A stretch of DNA of 64,000 nt from Fasciola hepatica. Lineage: Eukaryota > Platyhelminthes > Trematoda > Plagiorchiida > Fasciolidae. How positions within the stretch are numbered: the first letter of the stretch is position 1; every line of letters starts with the position of its first letter. The notes beneath the pieces were generated by a model that had not been told where the DNA came from, did no database searches, and worked only from the letters and a program-made list of their open reading frames with translations. The stretch spans positions 4,030,001 through 4,094,000 of the forward strand of contig CANUEZ040000140.1 of the NCBI GenBank assembly GCA_948099385.1. The letters are read 5' to 3'. This document shows positions 11,967 to 22,929 of the stretch, in pieces. The position numbers were made by a program, and so were the translations under genes.

Positions 11967-12615
11967 CTTGAGTGGTTGTTGGAGCGCCTCTCCACTAAAT
12001 GTCTTGGCTTTCAGAATGAAAATTTGGAACTGGAAGAGTTGATGGTCGATGAGAAAACTCACAACCTGGAGGCCGCCGGGATGAAGCTCATATTGGACTA
12101 CCATGACGGCGAAATATCCCTCAAGGGTGGCACCTTGTTCCTTTGGGGCCTAATGAGAGGCTGAGCGGGTGGTGTAGCCCTTTTATTCGTACCCCATTAC
12201 CCCAGCCTGTCTTACATTTAACCAGCACTGATTTCCTAGATTGTTTTTGGGCCCGAATTATCCAACATAGCAAAATCCCTTCTAAGGAGTCATCTGCAGG
12301 TCTCTGGCTTGCCCTGCTGAATCCAGCAACGCACTCATAGATCTGGCACATGAAATCAGGGGTTATTCTAATGCTCCCGGGGTGAGCTGGGTTAGACTTC
12401 ACTAGAGTGACAGCATTTGTTTATTTTTTTTGGGGGGGAGGGTTCTGTGATTTGACTGGTAGCAGAGCAAACAAGGGCGCGTTTCCTCTAACGCCAAATG
12501 CAGACTGAGACAGGGCCCATTGTTTCCATGTCTCGTCACCACCATCAAACGTCATTTCGTAGATGGGGTCATTCATCTCCCTCCGGTCGGAAAAAGTGAC
12601 CACATGCTATTGAAA
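11967..12615 (+). pseudogene. LINE endonuclease (APE-type) remnant
   Basis: The domain is spread over three frames. The first (to 12164) has LELEELMVDEKTHNL and DGEISLKGGTLF, the usual 'NK..EL...L....PDI..ITETWL' region followed by the loop, but the ITETWL box itself is lost. The second (12143-12340) has FIRTPLPQPVLHLTS, which fits the beta-strand region after the 'GGGVA' loop. The third (from about 12520) has VIHLPPVGKSDHMLL, matching the C-terminal SDH motif of these endonucleases, in which aspartate and histidine are catalytic. The intact domain nicks the target DNA. The order and spacing fit a single decayed domain. Confidence 0.75.
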
Positions 12616-14280
12616 TGTGAATCTGTACCTAGGTTACCCAGGTGTAACTTCTGGAACCTGGAGGTCAGACCTTCAAATGGACAGATTTCAGACGGACTAG
12701 GAACTATCTACAGCGCCCGTTTGAGAGCATCAGCTGGGAACTAGAAATCGATGATGCCAATGGGCTGATCGAGCAGAGCTTTGGAGCTGCTGACCGTCTA
12801 TTTGTATCAAGAACTTGCAAAACCGATGAAAAAAGCCCACTTTCCAGGTGTATGCGTCGACCATTAAAAGAATGTGTGTGGCTGTTTGCCGTCTATAGGT
12901 CCAAAAATCTAACGACCGAAGCAAGCAAATTTTGGCAATCGGAACTCTGTGCAGCTTTAAGATCAGGCAATACTTTGGAAGCCAGCAGAGATTTCCTTGC
13001 CCGAGGGGGCAGCAGCAATTCCGTTCTTCACCAAAACCTTGAGCTTGCTCGGCAATACTTGTCCTTTCCTCTTACTTTGCAGCTACCAGAAGGCTCTTCT
13101 ACCGCTTCTTCAGTACAAGCGGCAGGGGCCTCTAGGTCCCACTTCAGCTCCTTCCTCAAAGCTTCTTTTTCGATTGTTTATCCAGTAATTCAAAACGTGG
13201 TAGTTCACCCAATACTGCAACACATGTATACCTCTTCCATTGACGCATACAGAAATCTGTCTTCTCAATCCTTATAGATCTATGCGTCTGGGCACGATCT
13301 ACCTGCGAACTGTTAGAGAAACAGCCAAGGTTGTTACCGTTTCTTATATTCGGCCTTTCCAGACTCCGGAGTTTTCTTCCATAGTCGAAAAAAGGCAGTG
13401 AAAGCTCCTATCTTCAAAAAAAGGAAGCCGTCATCTTCCGAAAAGCCGAAGATCATTTGGCTTCACCAACATACCATGTAAGGTCTTTGAATTTATTCTC
13501 AAAGGTGCCACTTCAGATCACCGCTAACGGCATGGACTACTTGCCCCTTCCCAGCATGGCCTCCTTCCTCACAGGCCTTACGTCGCCGATATGCTGACTG
13601 CGATGAACAGTCAAGCCCGGGCAATTGAAAATGGTTGAATATTTCTTGCTATCTTCCCGGACTTTGCCAAAGCTTTTGAAAGAGTGCTCTGCAATCTCCT
13701 GTCGAAGTTAAGGGAGCATGGCATTCCTGGTTGGCTACAGTGAGCTATCCGAAGCTTTCTTACAGATCGGTCTCTCGCGGTGAGGATAAGGCCATCTCAC
13801 TCCTCCTCATCCCCGGTCTGTATGTGAGTGCCTCAGGGAACAGCAATTGGTCCTTTTTTTTCTTATTTATATCGGCGACCCACCTGAAGTCATCCCCTTC
13901 AACACAGTAATGCACGCTAACGATGTGACAATGCGGGGATCTGATCCAATAGAAGTTCAGGCAGCTACGGTTGCATCAAAACGCTGGTCTTCTAAATGGG
14001 GTCAGCCGATGAGTGGCGACAACGCGTCTCCATGACACTTAGCATAACCCCCGACCATTACTTCTGGACCAGCAGTAGCAATATAGTCAGAAATGTTGCC
14101 CAGCATAAAGTCCTAAGATTTTGGTTTTGTGGTAATCATTGTTTCTGCTTTCACCACAGAGGAGTCAGTGTATCTGGCTTCCGGATTCTCTGTATGAATA
14201 AGCATTCCTTCCCTAGTATAAAAAGCTTTCCGTCTCCTTCGTGGAACCTACGTCCATCCTGTGCTACAATATGACCGTCA
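12616..14280 (+). pseudogene. LINE linker and reverse transcriptase remnant
   Basis: After the endonuclease, the frame at 12852-13277 carries RDFLARGGSSNSVLHQNLEL, a plausible inter-domain linker. RT signatures follow in several frames: KKAVKAPIFKK near 13395 (the 'WK.A.V.PI.KKG' box), then IYIGDPPEVIPFNTVMHAND followed by VTMRGSD near 13865-13945. The last stretch is the 'INDLP..........YADD' palm box, in which the tyrosine-alanine-aspartate pair has become HAND, so one catalytic aspartate is lost. Near 14095 VAQHKVLRFWF matches the following 'HK.LGF.L' box. Multiple stops show long inactivity. Confidence 0.8.
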
Positions 14281-14786
14281 AGTTGTACAAACCTACCGTA
14301 TCGCGGATCGAGACCTGTTGGAACGAGTCCATGGAAGTGCCTCCTAGACAGTGCGTGGCTTAAAACACTCTTCCTACCCAGCTGATTTGACTGAACTGCA
14401 TTTTTAGGCGTAGACGTTTGCGAGGAGATCTTTCCCTTATGTGCAACTCATTCTCTACAGATTTAGAGGATCAGTACTTGACACGTCCAGACATGAAAAC
14501 TCTGCGTAAGAATAGTAAGGAACTGATGAGGTCCGATGCCCGCACCGTTGTGAGCCAAAATTTATTTAGCTGCAGGATTATATCCTTGTGGAATAATCTT
14601 CCGCTAAAAATAATAGATGCATCCCCAAAAGCAGCCCTTAAGGTTCCTCTGGATCGTCACCCGGGGTTAAGTCTCGGCCGGATCCCAAACCAATGTTACA
14701 ATCTTATCCGTCCTCAAGCAGAACAATACCCGACTCTGGGCGAAGGTTGTGACACAATGACTGGTAGTATGCGCCTTGAAAGATGA
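14281..14786 (+). pseudogene. LINE C-terminal region remnant
   Basis: Between about 14300 and 14400 the plus strand reads DRDLLERVHG and then TVRGLKHSSYPADLTELH, the part after RT in CR1-like elements ('LE.VQ...T..I.GL....Y..RL..L'). The open frame 14418-14786 then gives MRGDLSLMCNSFST and VVSQNLFSCRIISLWNNLPL, matching the terminal 'RRLRGDLI..YK' and 'FF..R....WN.LP..VV' blocks. The catalytically unimportant but family-typical WN-LP box is intact. A stop follows at about 14786, close to the expected natural C-terminus, so the 3' end of the element should be close by. Confidence 0.85.
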
Positions 14787-14789
14787 CGA

Positions 14790-16480
14790 AGAATTTCGTG
14801 AAGCCTTAAAAACATGTTGTAGTAAAAGTATCACAATGTCTATTATTGTATACTTGCTTTACAAAAACAGCATATTTTGCTTTACTGGACATATTTGTGT
14901 CAAGGCTTTTCCATTTTGGTTATCTGCGGTAATGGCATTAGTTCTCCTGGGGCCAATGTGTGAACATGGCATTACCGTTTTTATTGTTTGATCCATACGC
15001 TGTCTGTTTCATTACCTTTTGGGCCTACATGCCAGCCAGTTCATCCCACAAGAACCTCTCGGCGAAACTAAACTCCAAAGAACCACTTCCTACCTTTTGT
15101 ATTACTTTTGTCCCCGGGACTCCCGGCCTCCAGGATGTTAATTGACTTCGGCTCAATATAAGCTCGCTGCCTCAGTCCGTTTTCTTCCTGTGTGTGAGCC
15201 GCTCGAGAATGACGTTCAGAACGTCGGCCCAGTGTGGGTACAGCGAATACGAACGCCGAGTCTACCTCGGATTCGTTCCAAACAGATCACCGTCTCTCCT
15301 ACTCACCTAGAGCCGCTTAGCCCCCTGTGCTAAGAGCAGGCTGCAGGCAGGATACGCGGTCCAGTTCTTCTATGTTGAAAATGATTCCTCATCCATACGG
15401 ATGGCTTAAGTGCATATTCTTTTTATTTTAACTCTTGTGCATTTTTACCTCTCCATATACATGGTTCCATCTTTGTACATTCAAATACGTGCGTACCTGC
15501 ATACTTATCCTTGGACATTGGGGGGTCATAATGAAGTACTGTTTTCTCGTCAAATTCATTCGATATTTGTTAGTAATCGCCGGTTGACTTTGGCCGTTCA
15601 TCTCCAGTCTCTATGAATCATAATATACCGTCAAGCCTAAAGAGACAAAGTGAAAGAGATACTGGAGTCATGAGAACTGTCTCAGTGCCAAAAGATGCCT
15701 TATTTTTAGCCAATCCACACAGTGAGAACACTGGCGTTCGTGTCTTAAGAGCAGTTAATAGGTGTATTTTAAAAAGCCGAGCCAAACTGCACGTTGCCCC
15801 AACATTGGTTGCGAACCTGGAGCGTGCCCCAAGCTTGCCCCATGGAGCGAACTTGGAGTGTACTACTTGGAAAAAAGATTTCGAATAAATGGTTACTCTT
15901 ACTGAATAGGAGACACTGTTACTTTCGGTATCTATGCTGTTGAAGTGGAGCTAAAGCAGTTAGAGCTAGCAGCAGACCCGGAGAATTGATCTATTAAGCA
16001 GAGATCTACTCGCTACCAGTACGGCAGAGGCACTCGTCCATGCAGGTTAGTTCAATTGCGTTTTGTTTCAGTTCTCCGAGCCAGTTGAGAAGTACAGCCT
16101 GGAAGGACCGCGTGCGCAGAAACCAACCTTGGATGCTCCATGGCAGTCCTAGCCAGATGATTTTGTAACTTTCATGCTGCTCACGAGGCAGCGTCATGAG
16201 GCCCTCCATGCTTTGAGCTACCGCTTATTCGGTATTTCGAGTTAATCGAGAGAACCATCTTACACACCACGGTTGTGAGATGCAGCTACCGGTTACCTGT
16301 ATGGAAGGCACTTGGGAAAACTTAGATCAATCATCAGGAACTAATAAAGTCTTGAAGTAGCACACGGGTACGGGAATGGAGCCTAAATGGTTCCGGACCC
16401 TGTGATCAATTTTTTATCTGAATGTCACCGGTTTTCCGCTTGAGAGTCCACCAGATAATGGGGAGCAAGAAAGTGGGAGA
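14790..16480. other. unassigned sequence between LINE copy 1 and the direct repeat
   Basis: No domain-bearing frame was found. A TATA-like stretch (ctcaatataagctcgctgcc) near 15150-15170 lies in LTR-like sequence, but no second copy or terminal TG/CA was seen, so an LTR is not called. The plus frame 15613-15888 contains two near-copies of a 'ggagcg/ttgccccat' unit around 15805-15855. The minus frame 16006-16209 is open but unrecognised. It is probably eroded element sequence. Confidence 0.3.
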
Positions 16481-16484
16481 GGGT

Positions 16485-16738
16485 TCCAAATAATAACCTT
16501 GAAGGTATCTTGCATCTGGTATTACCGGTGAGCTGGAAATTAGACAACTGGACAACGTGAAAGCCTTCAGTATACTGTTAAGTGACATTCAACCTCGGTT
16601 ATTTTGTTTGACACATCACTGTTTACCTGAACTCGCGTCACCAAGCGTGGCAGTCACTTGAATGTTCCCCGTTCACGCTACAAGTACGCTATTCCAACAT
16701 ACGCTAACCGCTCTCTCTGCTTGGTAAGGTCTAACCAA
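16485..16738. repeat. dispersed direct repeat, left copy
   Basis: The block at about 16582-16738 ('ggttattttgttt' through 'ggtaaggtctaacc') matches 24230-24521 in the same orientation, with roughly 85-90 percent identity by eye over the shared parts. The left copy lacks about 140 bp present in the right copy (about 24362-24503). A second block ('ggtgagctgga', about 16505-16560) lies before it here, but the matching block lies after it at 24540-24600. This is probably part of an LTR element or tandem unit into which the LINEs between the copies inserted. Confidence 0.75.
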
Positions 16739-16739
16739 C

Positions 16740-18060
16740 TTCACGATTGGTGAACCCAAACTGATGTCAAGGTCACGGGAATTTCTTTTTTGTTCGCCTG
16801 TAGTCGCTCTGTTTTACCTGGTGCGTTGAACTTACGTAGAATGACGTCGGTTCTCCTGCAGTTAGTAGAAGTGATATTATTTTTTCTTCTACCGTTTACC
16901 AATTTTTCACCTTTATTCTTTGGATCATTTTTGAATCGCGGCTTGTGGCGGTTTTCCCTTATAATTGCATACAGTCTGCCCATTTTCGATGATAGGGAAT
17001 TATAGCTCGTCTGCTTAGGCATCCATCATTTGCAACAAGCGCTCTAGGGCTCCCTTTCACGGTATTCATAGACCACTAGCATTTGGCACTCAAAAAAGTT
17101 CGCTTTCAATCGACACCCCTAGAGAGGTTTGCCCTTCAGACTATGTACCAGTTTACTGTGGACAGGCGATGAGACTCGGGGGCACCATCTCGTCACCGCT
17201 GCATTAGTCCCCCACCTTCGTTTGACAACGACTCAGACTCGGTTGCACTTGTCCAAGAACTTCCACTAGGTGATTCACCAAGCTTGCCGCCTCGACTGGC
17301 ATCCACCACACGCGATTAGTCCTGAAAAACCCATCTCTCTGTATCTGTTCTTCTACTTTTCTATGAACAGTCAACGTCGTTTGTGTCTGTTATGCTGATC
17401 GCACATCTGCTGGCGCCCCAGAAGCAACTTTCTCCCGTTTTGCCTTCTCCTCAGGCGGACTCACTTTCACACTGACCACATCATTTTACTCGCTGAATCC
17501 TGGCACGTTCAAGAGGATAACCACCCACTGGACAACAGGACGATCTTTCAGCTTGGCGCAGGAGATGTCAGGTGAAGGCATTATCGGATGAACTTCAAAG
17601 GGGCCGCTGTTAAACCGTCACCATCAGTCACCCGATGTCACACATGATTGCAAGCAACGCGCGTAGGGTTCTTAGGGTGTCGATACAGCTGGTCCAAGTC
17701 CACAATCGGAGCCCAGCCTCGTCGGACTTCGAGTAATTCAAGCTTGGTTCCAGAACTTGGAGGCAGGATGCCAGAATGCCCAGATTCTTGCATTACTGAG
17801 CTCCTTGGATCCCCCGGTGCCCCGGCAACGGGAAAAGACGACTCTTCTTCAAAGCTAGGCTCCTGTCAGTGGAGGTTAGGGTTAGATCCCCAACCCGTTT
17901 TCTCCTTAACAGCTTCTAGGATCACAAACCTTAGTCTCACACCTCATGGTCACTCTTCCCGGCGACAATGATAGTAAAGCAGGGGGTGGTAGGTGCTAGG
18001 TAAGTGTTCCACGGGCGTTGAAGTGAAAGGAACTAGTCCACTGTCTGCAAAAAGGGTTGT
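16740..18060 (-). other. coding-like but unidentified, minus strand
   Basis: On the minus strand, stretches of plausible protein sequence run with a few stops. Examples are GWAPIVDLDQLYRHPKNPTR near 17640-17740, DRPVVQWVVILLNVPGF near 17490-17560, and RTNRVWWMPVEAASLVNHLV near 17265-17325. They look like one eroded polypeptide downstream of the minus-strand LINE C-terminus. I do not recognise the family. A gag-like or other transposable-element protein is the likeliest source. The opposite strand (plus 17648-17971) is open but composition-driven. Confidence 0.35.
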
Positions 18061-18070
18061 GGACTCCTGG

Positions 18071-18271
18071 TCACGTTTCTCCAAAGGCAGTCTTCCATAC
18101 CCTAACTAACCATCTTTTGAACTCAGTCTTTGTACTCGCGCCTACCACATCCCCTGGCAGCCTATTCCAGCCAATGGAGACCCTAACTACAAAAGAGTGA
18201 CTTCTGATTCGAGTCAAATTTCCCTCTTTCCTAATTGTCGGTACATGCTCTCTTGGGCATCTTTCCCTCAC
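18071..18271 (-). pseudogene. LINE C-terminal region remnant (minus strand)
   Basis: Sixty-six codons on the minus strand read RIRSHSFVVRVSIGWNRLPG and DVVGASTKTEFKRWL. They correspond to the end of CR1-like ORF2 proteins ('R..FF..R....WN.LP..VV.A.S...FK..LD'). The WNRLP box is intact. The position 3' of RT at the expected distance makes it the C-terminus of the same element. It ends close to the inferred 3' end of the LINE. Confidence 0.88.
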
Positions 18272-18782
18272 ACGTCACATAAGGCCTCTGTGACCAATTG
18301 CTTCCGTAAATCCTTTCATTACTTTGAAGGCCATAATGAGTTCATCTCGTCCTCTTCTTTCTAGAGCAAATGACTTCAGTTGATTCGGCTTCTTTTCATA
18401 GCACAGATGTCAGTAGTCTCCTAACCGTCTAGTGAATAGCTGCTGCTCGAGGGCCTTCATGTCCCTCCCTGAATAAGGTTTTCATGCTTAGAAGCGGTTT
18501 TTAGATGAGGTCTGAAAAATCCTCGTGCAATGGCAATAAAACCTTCGGTTTCCTGGAGTTGGCCGCCTCCCCTACCTGGTGCAGGGTTTTACGTGCTTTC
18601 TGCATTACTTTCTGGCACTGGCGACTTGGCTTGATGTCGGTGCTTACCATCACCCCTAAGGTTCCGGGCCTCTATGGTCTGAACAAGCTTCTCCCGATTG
18701 TCTGGTGGCTACTTACGCTGTGTGGGCCCTGACCCTCTCTTCTTGTTGAGATGTTGGCATTTGCTCAGATTGGGGGGATATC

Positions 18783-19404
18783 TCACTCCTTTGACCACTG
18801 GCATATTTTGTCTGGGACACCCTGAACCGCCTCCCCATCTGGTCCTCCTATCACCTTGAAGCCCTCCGCGAAAGGGAAGCATGGGTTTTCTAAAGCTTCC
18901 GTCAGATCAATAATGTGCATCAAAACAACAGGGGTCCGTGGACCAGCCCCTGTGGAAAGCCATGGTGCAGTTTTCCATTGCCCGACAAGCAGCCTCCCAC
19001 TCTTACTCGGAAAACTCTCCTTTAGGCTTCGTACAATCCACTTCTGTATCTTTGTCATAAGTCAAAAAGGTTCCTCATTTGCTTAGGGCAGTCTATGATC
19101 AACCGAACCAAAAGCCTTTTGGAAATCCAGTTAGCACACTTCCACCTGTTATCCCGGAGCCACTCGACTGCGTACCTATTCCGAGAAACTTAAATGGGTG
19201 GAGAAACAAAAGCGCCTGTGCCAGGACCCATGCTGTTTGGCAGTCACCTGCTTGGTCCTTTCTAAGTGCCTCCCTATTATGTATCGTGGTATCCCCTCGA
19301 GAATCTTGAGCACGGTTGACGTCATGTTAGCCAGCCTGTAACCGGTACTTGTGTCTCTGTCTCCACCTTCACAAAGGGGTGTGAAGATCGATACAAGCCA
19401 GTAT
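18783..19404 (-). pseudogene. LINE reverse transcriptase remnant
   Basis: Downstream of the linker the minus strand gives HLERTKQVTAKQHGSWHR near 19215-19275, the 'QHGF..GRS' box, and LDFQKAFGSVDHRL near 19115-19160, which is RT motif A ('DF.KAFD.V.H..L') with its catalytic aspartate. The frame 18783-19058 continues with LMHIIDLTEALENPCFPFAE, corresponding to 'L..INDLP.........FADD', with the second catalytic aspartate lost, and ends CQWSKE ('..W...W'). RT would copy the element RNA onto the target. This one is inactivated at the YADD-type box. Confidence 0.85.
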
Positions 19405-20192
19405 TTAGGTAGTACACTCTTGTGATGCTTTGAACAGCTTAGCCAGTGGTTTAGCCAGTACGGACGCTGGTGGCTTCAGTTGTGCTGGGCGGACGTCATC
19501 CGGCCCTTCCACCCTGGATACGTCTAGCTGCTTCAGGCCGTTCAATACCTCTCCTGCGCCGACTACTCTGTCCTCGGTTTCCGAGACTTCACCGCCCCTG
19601 GTCGCAGGTAGCCCCTGTGCACCCTGGTTCTGTCTGTTTCCTGCTGAAAGAATTCCAACAGGATTTCTGCTTTTTACTGCCTGTTTGTTGCCCGCTTCCC
19701 CTGTGAGCTCTTGACCCCACCCAAGGCTTTCTTCAGCTCTGCCTTGTATTGAAAGTAGCTGTAGTATGCTTCCGGGTTGCTTTTGGCTTTCCGCACAACA
19801 CATTTCTCCTAGTTGTTTCTGCACTGCTTCTCTATCTAAGATTGACTGGTTCTCGTTGCGTTGAACAGCGGGAAAACCAGGTAGCCGCTGGTACCTCCCC
19901 ACTTTTTGAATACCCTTTGCCTCTGTTTTACAGCCTTCTTCACTCGGATCGTCCACCACGGTGGCAACCAGATTCGTTTGACTTTTCCAAAATGTGCGAC
20001 AGCCTCTGTTATTTCCAACAATCTGCTCTTGATCCAACCCCACTGGTTTTCTACATTGTAGTCAGCGCTCAACTTACCCCAGTCTGTCCAGGGGCTCCGC
20101 TCTACTGAGCCATTCTCGTATATATCTGAGAAGTTCCTCCCAAATTTATCAGGAGCACTTATTTCTTGAAGGTTGGGCCTGAACTGGAGCAC
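19405..20192 (-). pseudogene. LINE endonuclease-RT linker and RT start
   Basis: Two overlapping minus-strand frames (19836-20192 and 19405-20043) cover the linker. The first reads PPWWTIRVKKAVKQRQRVFK, the 'PWW...V..A...K...' motif common between endonuclease and RT. The second, 212 codons and the longest open frame in the element, has REAVQKQLGEMCCAESQKQP and later GEVLNGLKQLDVSRVEGPDD followed by VRPAQLK, the start of the RT domain ('L..L...KS.GPD...P..LK'). This open length suggests a younger or less eroded part. The sequence continues in other frames toward 18783. Confidence 0.85.
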
Positions 20193-20199
20193 GTCATAA

Positions 20200-20780
20200 T
20201 CACTCGTTCCTCTGGGCTTCCCAACTTCTAGATGTCCCAGGCCATTTTAAGGCTCAGATCATTACCAGGTCAAGGGTTGACGGTGACAGACCAAACTGTC
20301 ATCTTGTTACTTGATCACCGTGTTGGACAAGGACTTTCCTGTGGATCAGATGGATTAATCTCTCCCTAACCGTGCCTTCTGGAGTAGTTTACGAGGTCTG
20401 GTCTACTTCGGGCACGTTTAATTCACGCATAGTGAGTAACTTTTATCCGGCATTGGCAACCGTAGCAAGGAAATCAAGCAGATCGTTGTCCCTAGCACCC
20501 CTCGCCCCAGGGATTCGATAAGTGCAAATAACCTGCGCTTTCGGTCCGCTTGTAGCTACTACAGTCTCTACAGCTTGTACACTCGGCGTAACAAGTCAAC
20601 TACTCTGAACGCCTCCATAATGCTGCCCTAGGAGGACCGTTATGCCACCTCCGGTTCGACCGCCCTGCTTATTCACCCTTAGGCCTGAGTGGAAGTTTAT
20701 GATCAGCCTAATGCCACTTTCGACTGCTTGTGGCCACGTTTCAGTGACTGCTATCACATCTGCTCCCTGTGTCCTAGCTC
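20200..20780 (-). pseudogene. LINE endonuclease, remaining part
   Basis: On the minus strand the segment begins ADVIAVTETWPQAVESG (the catalytic ETW box; the glutamate binds metal) at about 20725-20770. It continues NKQGGRTGGGITVLL, the glycine-rich loop, at about 20630-20680, then VICTYRIPGARGARDNDLLD near 20490-20550, the central strand of the domain. FGLSPSTLDLV near 20270-20310 corresponds to the 'S.LDLV.T' box before the terminal SDH motif. Several one-base shifts separate the pieces. Together with 22560-22665 they make up one endonuclease domain. Confidence 0.85.
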
Positions 20781-20837
20781 CTTATCCATACCATCCCACC
20801 CCGCCATGCCCCCGATATCTTTGGTCACTTAACCACG

Positions 20838-21945
20838 TCACTATTTCCGTTGTTGCAGTCGCAGAAGTTTTCCGACGGCTCAACCAATACTGCTCCATAG
20901 GTCCTTACTTAATCCACCCCCGCATTCTCAAGGAATCCAGGGACATATTGGCTGCTCCTTATACATCTCTTTTTCAGCGACGTGTTGACGATGGAGTTTT
21001 CCCCAGCAGCTGGAAAAAAGCAGTCATCGCACCCATCTATAAGAAGGATAGTAGACATCTTGCTTCTAGTTACAGACCCATACGTCTAACTAGCATCACC
21101 AACAAAATTTTCGGGTGAATTCTTAAGGGTGCAGTTCCTTCCCATCTGCATAGAAATAGGATCCTCTCCCCGTCCCAACGTGGGTTTCTTCCTGGAAGAT
21201 AATGCATCACCAATATGCTTACTGTCATGGATAATCTAACGACAGCCTATGATGATGGCCAGCTCTCACACGCTGTATTCGTCGATTTTGCTGAGGCCTT
21301 AGACAAGCCCTCGTGCCCCTCTTCTTTATAAGCTGCAATCATACGGGATAACGGGCGTCGTGTTGACCATCTTACGCAGCTTCCTTGCCGACCGCATCTT
21401 TGTGGTTAAGGTGGGGAACGTTTAATCTCAACCCTCCCTAGTAACAACTGGGGTCCCTCGAGGGTCGGTCTTAGGACATTTCTTTTCTTGATATATATAA
21501 ACGATCTCCAGACGGCCCTTCCTGCAGACGTTGCCGTGTACGCAGACGATGTAACCCTCTGGAATTCAAGCTTTGAAAACCAGCAGATTGCAGTTGACGA
21601 AACAAACCGCTGGTCGGAGGATCGGAACCTTCCAGTTAATGATGACGAATACGCAAGCATGTCTTTCGGCAGAGAGTCTGGCCACACGACTTCCATTACC
21701 GGAGCAACCACACCGCCTAGGGTTGACCAGGACAAGGTGCTCGGTTTCTGGTTAGATTGTAACTTATCCTCCTCTCATCAGCACCAACTTGCGAGGAAGT
21801 CTGCCTTTGGAGTCCTGAATATGATTCGAAGGTCTTTCCCGCGCATATCTAAGGATGATTTCCCCATAATTTTAGGCACGTATCTCAGACGTCTGCTGCA
21901 GTACGGTAGTCAGATAGTGCATTCTTGCATTGTTTGAGGTCGTGA
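20838..21945 (+). pseudogene. LINE reverse transcriptase (nested copy)
   Basis: The plus strand reads SSWKKAVIAPIYKKDSRHLA and SSYRPIRLTSITNKIFG (ending 21115). A short gap with stops follows, in which HAVFVDFAEALDKP near 21270-21310 matches RT motif A. The open frame 21488-21937 then gives IYINDLQTALPADVAVYADD (the catalytic palm box with both aspartates intact) and VTLWNSS. DKVLGFWLDCNLSSSHQHQL and RKSAFGVLNMIRRSFPRISK follow, the post-palm blocks. The 150-codon intact palm frame shows that this copy is less eroded than its host LINE. Confidence 0.92.
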
Positions 21946-22189
21946 GATCCTAGAAAGAGTTCAGATGGCCTCCACCAAAACAGTATGGGGTCTCTCACAT
22001 CTGCAGTATCCCGTCCGCTTCTCACCCCTCACTCTCTATCCCCTTGACTTAAGACTCGTAAGAGAAGATCCGTTTTCGATGTTCCACCCTTTTTAATCAG
22101 GTCAAAGCGATAGCTTCTTCTCCGTTTGTCCAGCCGCTTCTCTCCGTGGTCACAGCAGAAGGGTTTTTAAAGCGAGTCTACGCACTTCA

Positions 22190-22330
22190 CTAATAATTAG
22201 CTTTTTTGGCTATAGGGTTATTACTCTGTGGAACGCACTTCCGGAAGACATTGTTCTCTCGCAGAACAAAGCTATCTTCAAGCAAAAGTCAGACCTCCAC
22301 CTGGGTCTCTCCCATTAATTCCTGGTCCAA
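22190..22330 (+). pseudogene. LINE C-terminal region (nested copy)
   Basis: Between a region of stops and the 3' end, the plus strand reads FFGYRVITLWNALPEDIVLS followed by QNKAIFKQKSDLHLGLSH. This is the C-terminal 'FF..RV..LWN.LP..IV.......FK..LD..L' block, ending in a stop at about 22318. The sequence to about 22540 is likely 3' UTR of the element. Confidence 0.85.
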
Positions 22331-22559
22331 CAAAAAGTGGAATAAATGTCCTTCGTTGCATTTCCATTCCCATATATGTTCATGAATGTCGCACCCCTAT
22401 TCCACTTAAGGCACTGTCCAGAGTGAGGCACTGCACTATGTTACCTGTATTTTGTTTTTGACGCCGCCCCGCTCCGCCTCCTGCCTCTCTTTACTTTTGT
22501 TTTGGCTCAGTGAATCCGATAGAAGACCAAAGATTTCCTCAAGAACCAGGACAGTTGGG

Positions 22560-22665
22560 CTCAAAGCCTCCAACGCGTGTAGTACATGAAGACTTCAAGA
22601 CTTCGAGCTCTGGCCATTTGTTCCCCATACTCGCTGCATTGGTGTAGACCACGAGCATCACAACA
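22560..22665 (-). pseudogene. LINE endonuclease N-terminal piece
   Basis: The minus strand reads MLVVYTNAASMGNKWPELEV followed by LKSS. This is the N-terminal strand of APE-type LINE endonucleases ('..YTNARSL.NK..EL'), in which the asparagine is a catalytic residue. The homologous sequence breaks off after LKSSC, and the continuation (ADVIAVTETW) is found 1.8 kb away at about 20740-20770 on the same strand. The gap is filled by a plus-strand LINE. Confidence 0.85.
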
Positions 22666-22929
22666 CTATCCTCTACTTTTCTGCGTTTCCTAGAAGGAGG
22701 TCACAGGTGATCGGGTTCCGAACCCGAGCATCCGGACCTTTTTTTCGTATCACGGTTGGGCTCTCAGCTCTAATGTCCGTTAGTACCCTTCCCACCTCCT
22801 GGGTTGCTTTGCATATCGCCGTCCTTGTAGTCCCAATGAGAGTGATTTGTCTTAATTCTCCTCTCTCGGATGGGCGACAGTCCATTCCTTTAGTAACTCG
22901 GCTGAACAATGCTTCCTCCACCCTGACTA

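Larger units (their letters stand above)
11967..14790 (+). mobile_element. degenerate CR1-like LINE (plus strand, copy 1)
   Basis: Read on the plus strand, segments of a non-LTR retrotransposon ORF2 occur in order: apurinic-type endonuclease (about 11967-12615), linker (about 12620-13300), RT (about 13380-14240) and the conserved C-terminal region (about 14280-14745). Frames change repeatedly and stops are frequent. The C-terminal block with 'RR..RGDL' and 'FF..RI..LWNNLP' style motifs is typical of CR1/Jockey-group LINEs. No poly-A tail or target-site duplication was recognised at the 3' end near 14790. An element of this kind reverse-transcribes its RNA at a nicked target site; this copy cannot. 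Confidence 0.85.
20800..22540 (+). mobile_element. 5'-truncated CR1-like LINE (plus strand, copy 2), nested
   Basis: Only RT and C-terminus are present, on the plus strand. AEVFRRLNQYCSIGPYLIHP begins the RT near 20860, with no endonuclease before it. Both flanks are endonuclease sequence of the minus-strand LINE, so this copy inserted into that element after it was in place and was truncated at its 5' end, as LINE insertions often are. The exact junctions are not resolved: the left one lies between about 20770 and 20838, the right one between about 22340 and 22587. No target-site duplication was recognised. Confidence 0.85.

Noticed and set aside
15100..15350. Solo LTR with a TATA-like box
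   Set aside because: No terminal inverted TG/CA, target duplication or second copy could be found.
17648..17971. 107-codon plus-strand ORF
   Set aside because: The minus strand is the more protein-like reading here; the plus frame is a shadow.
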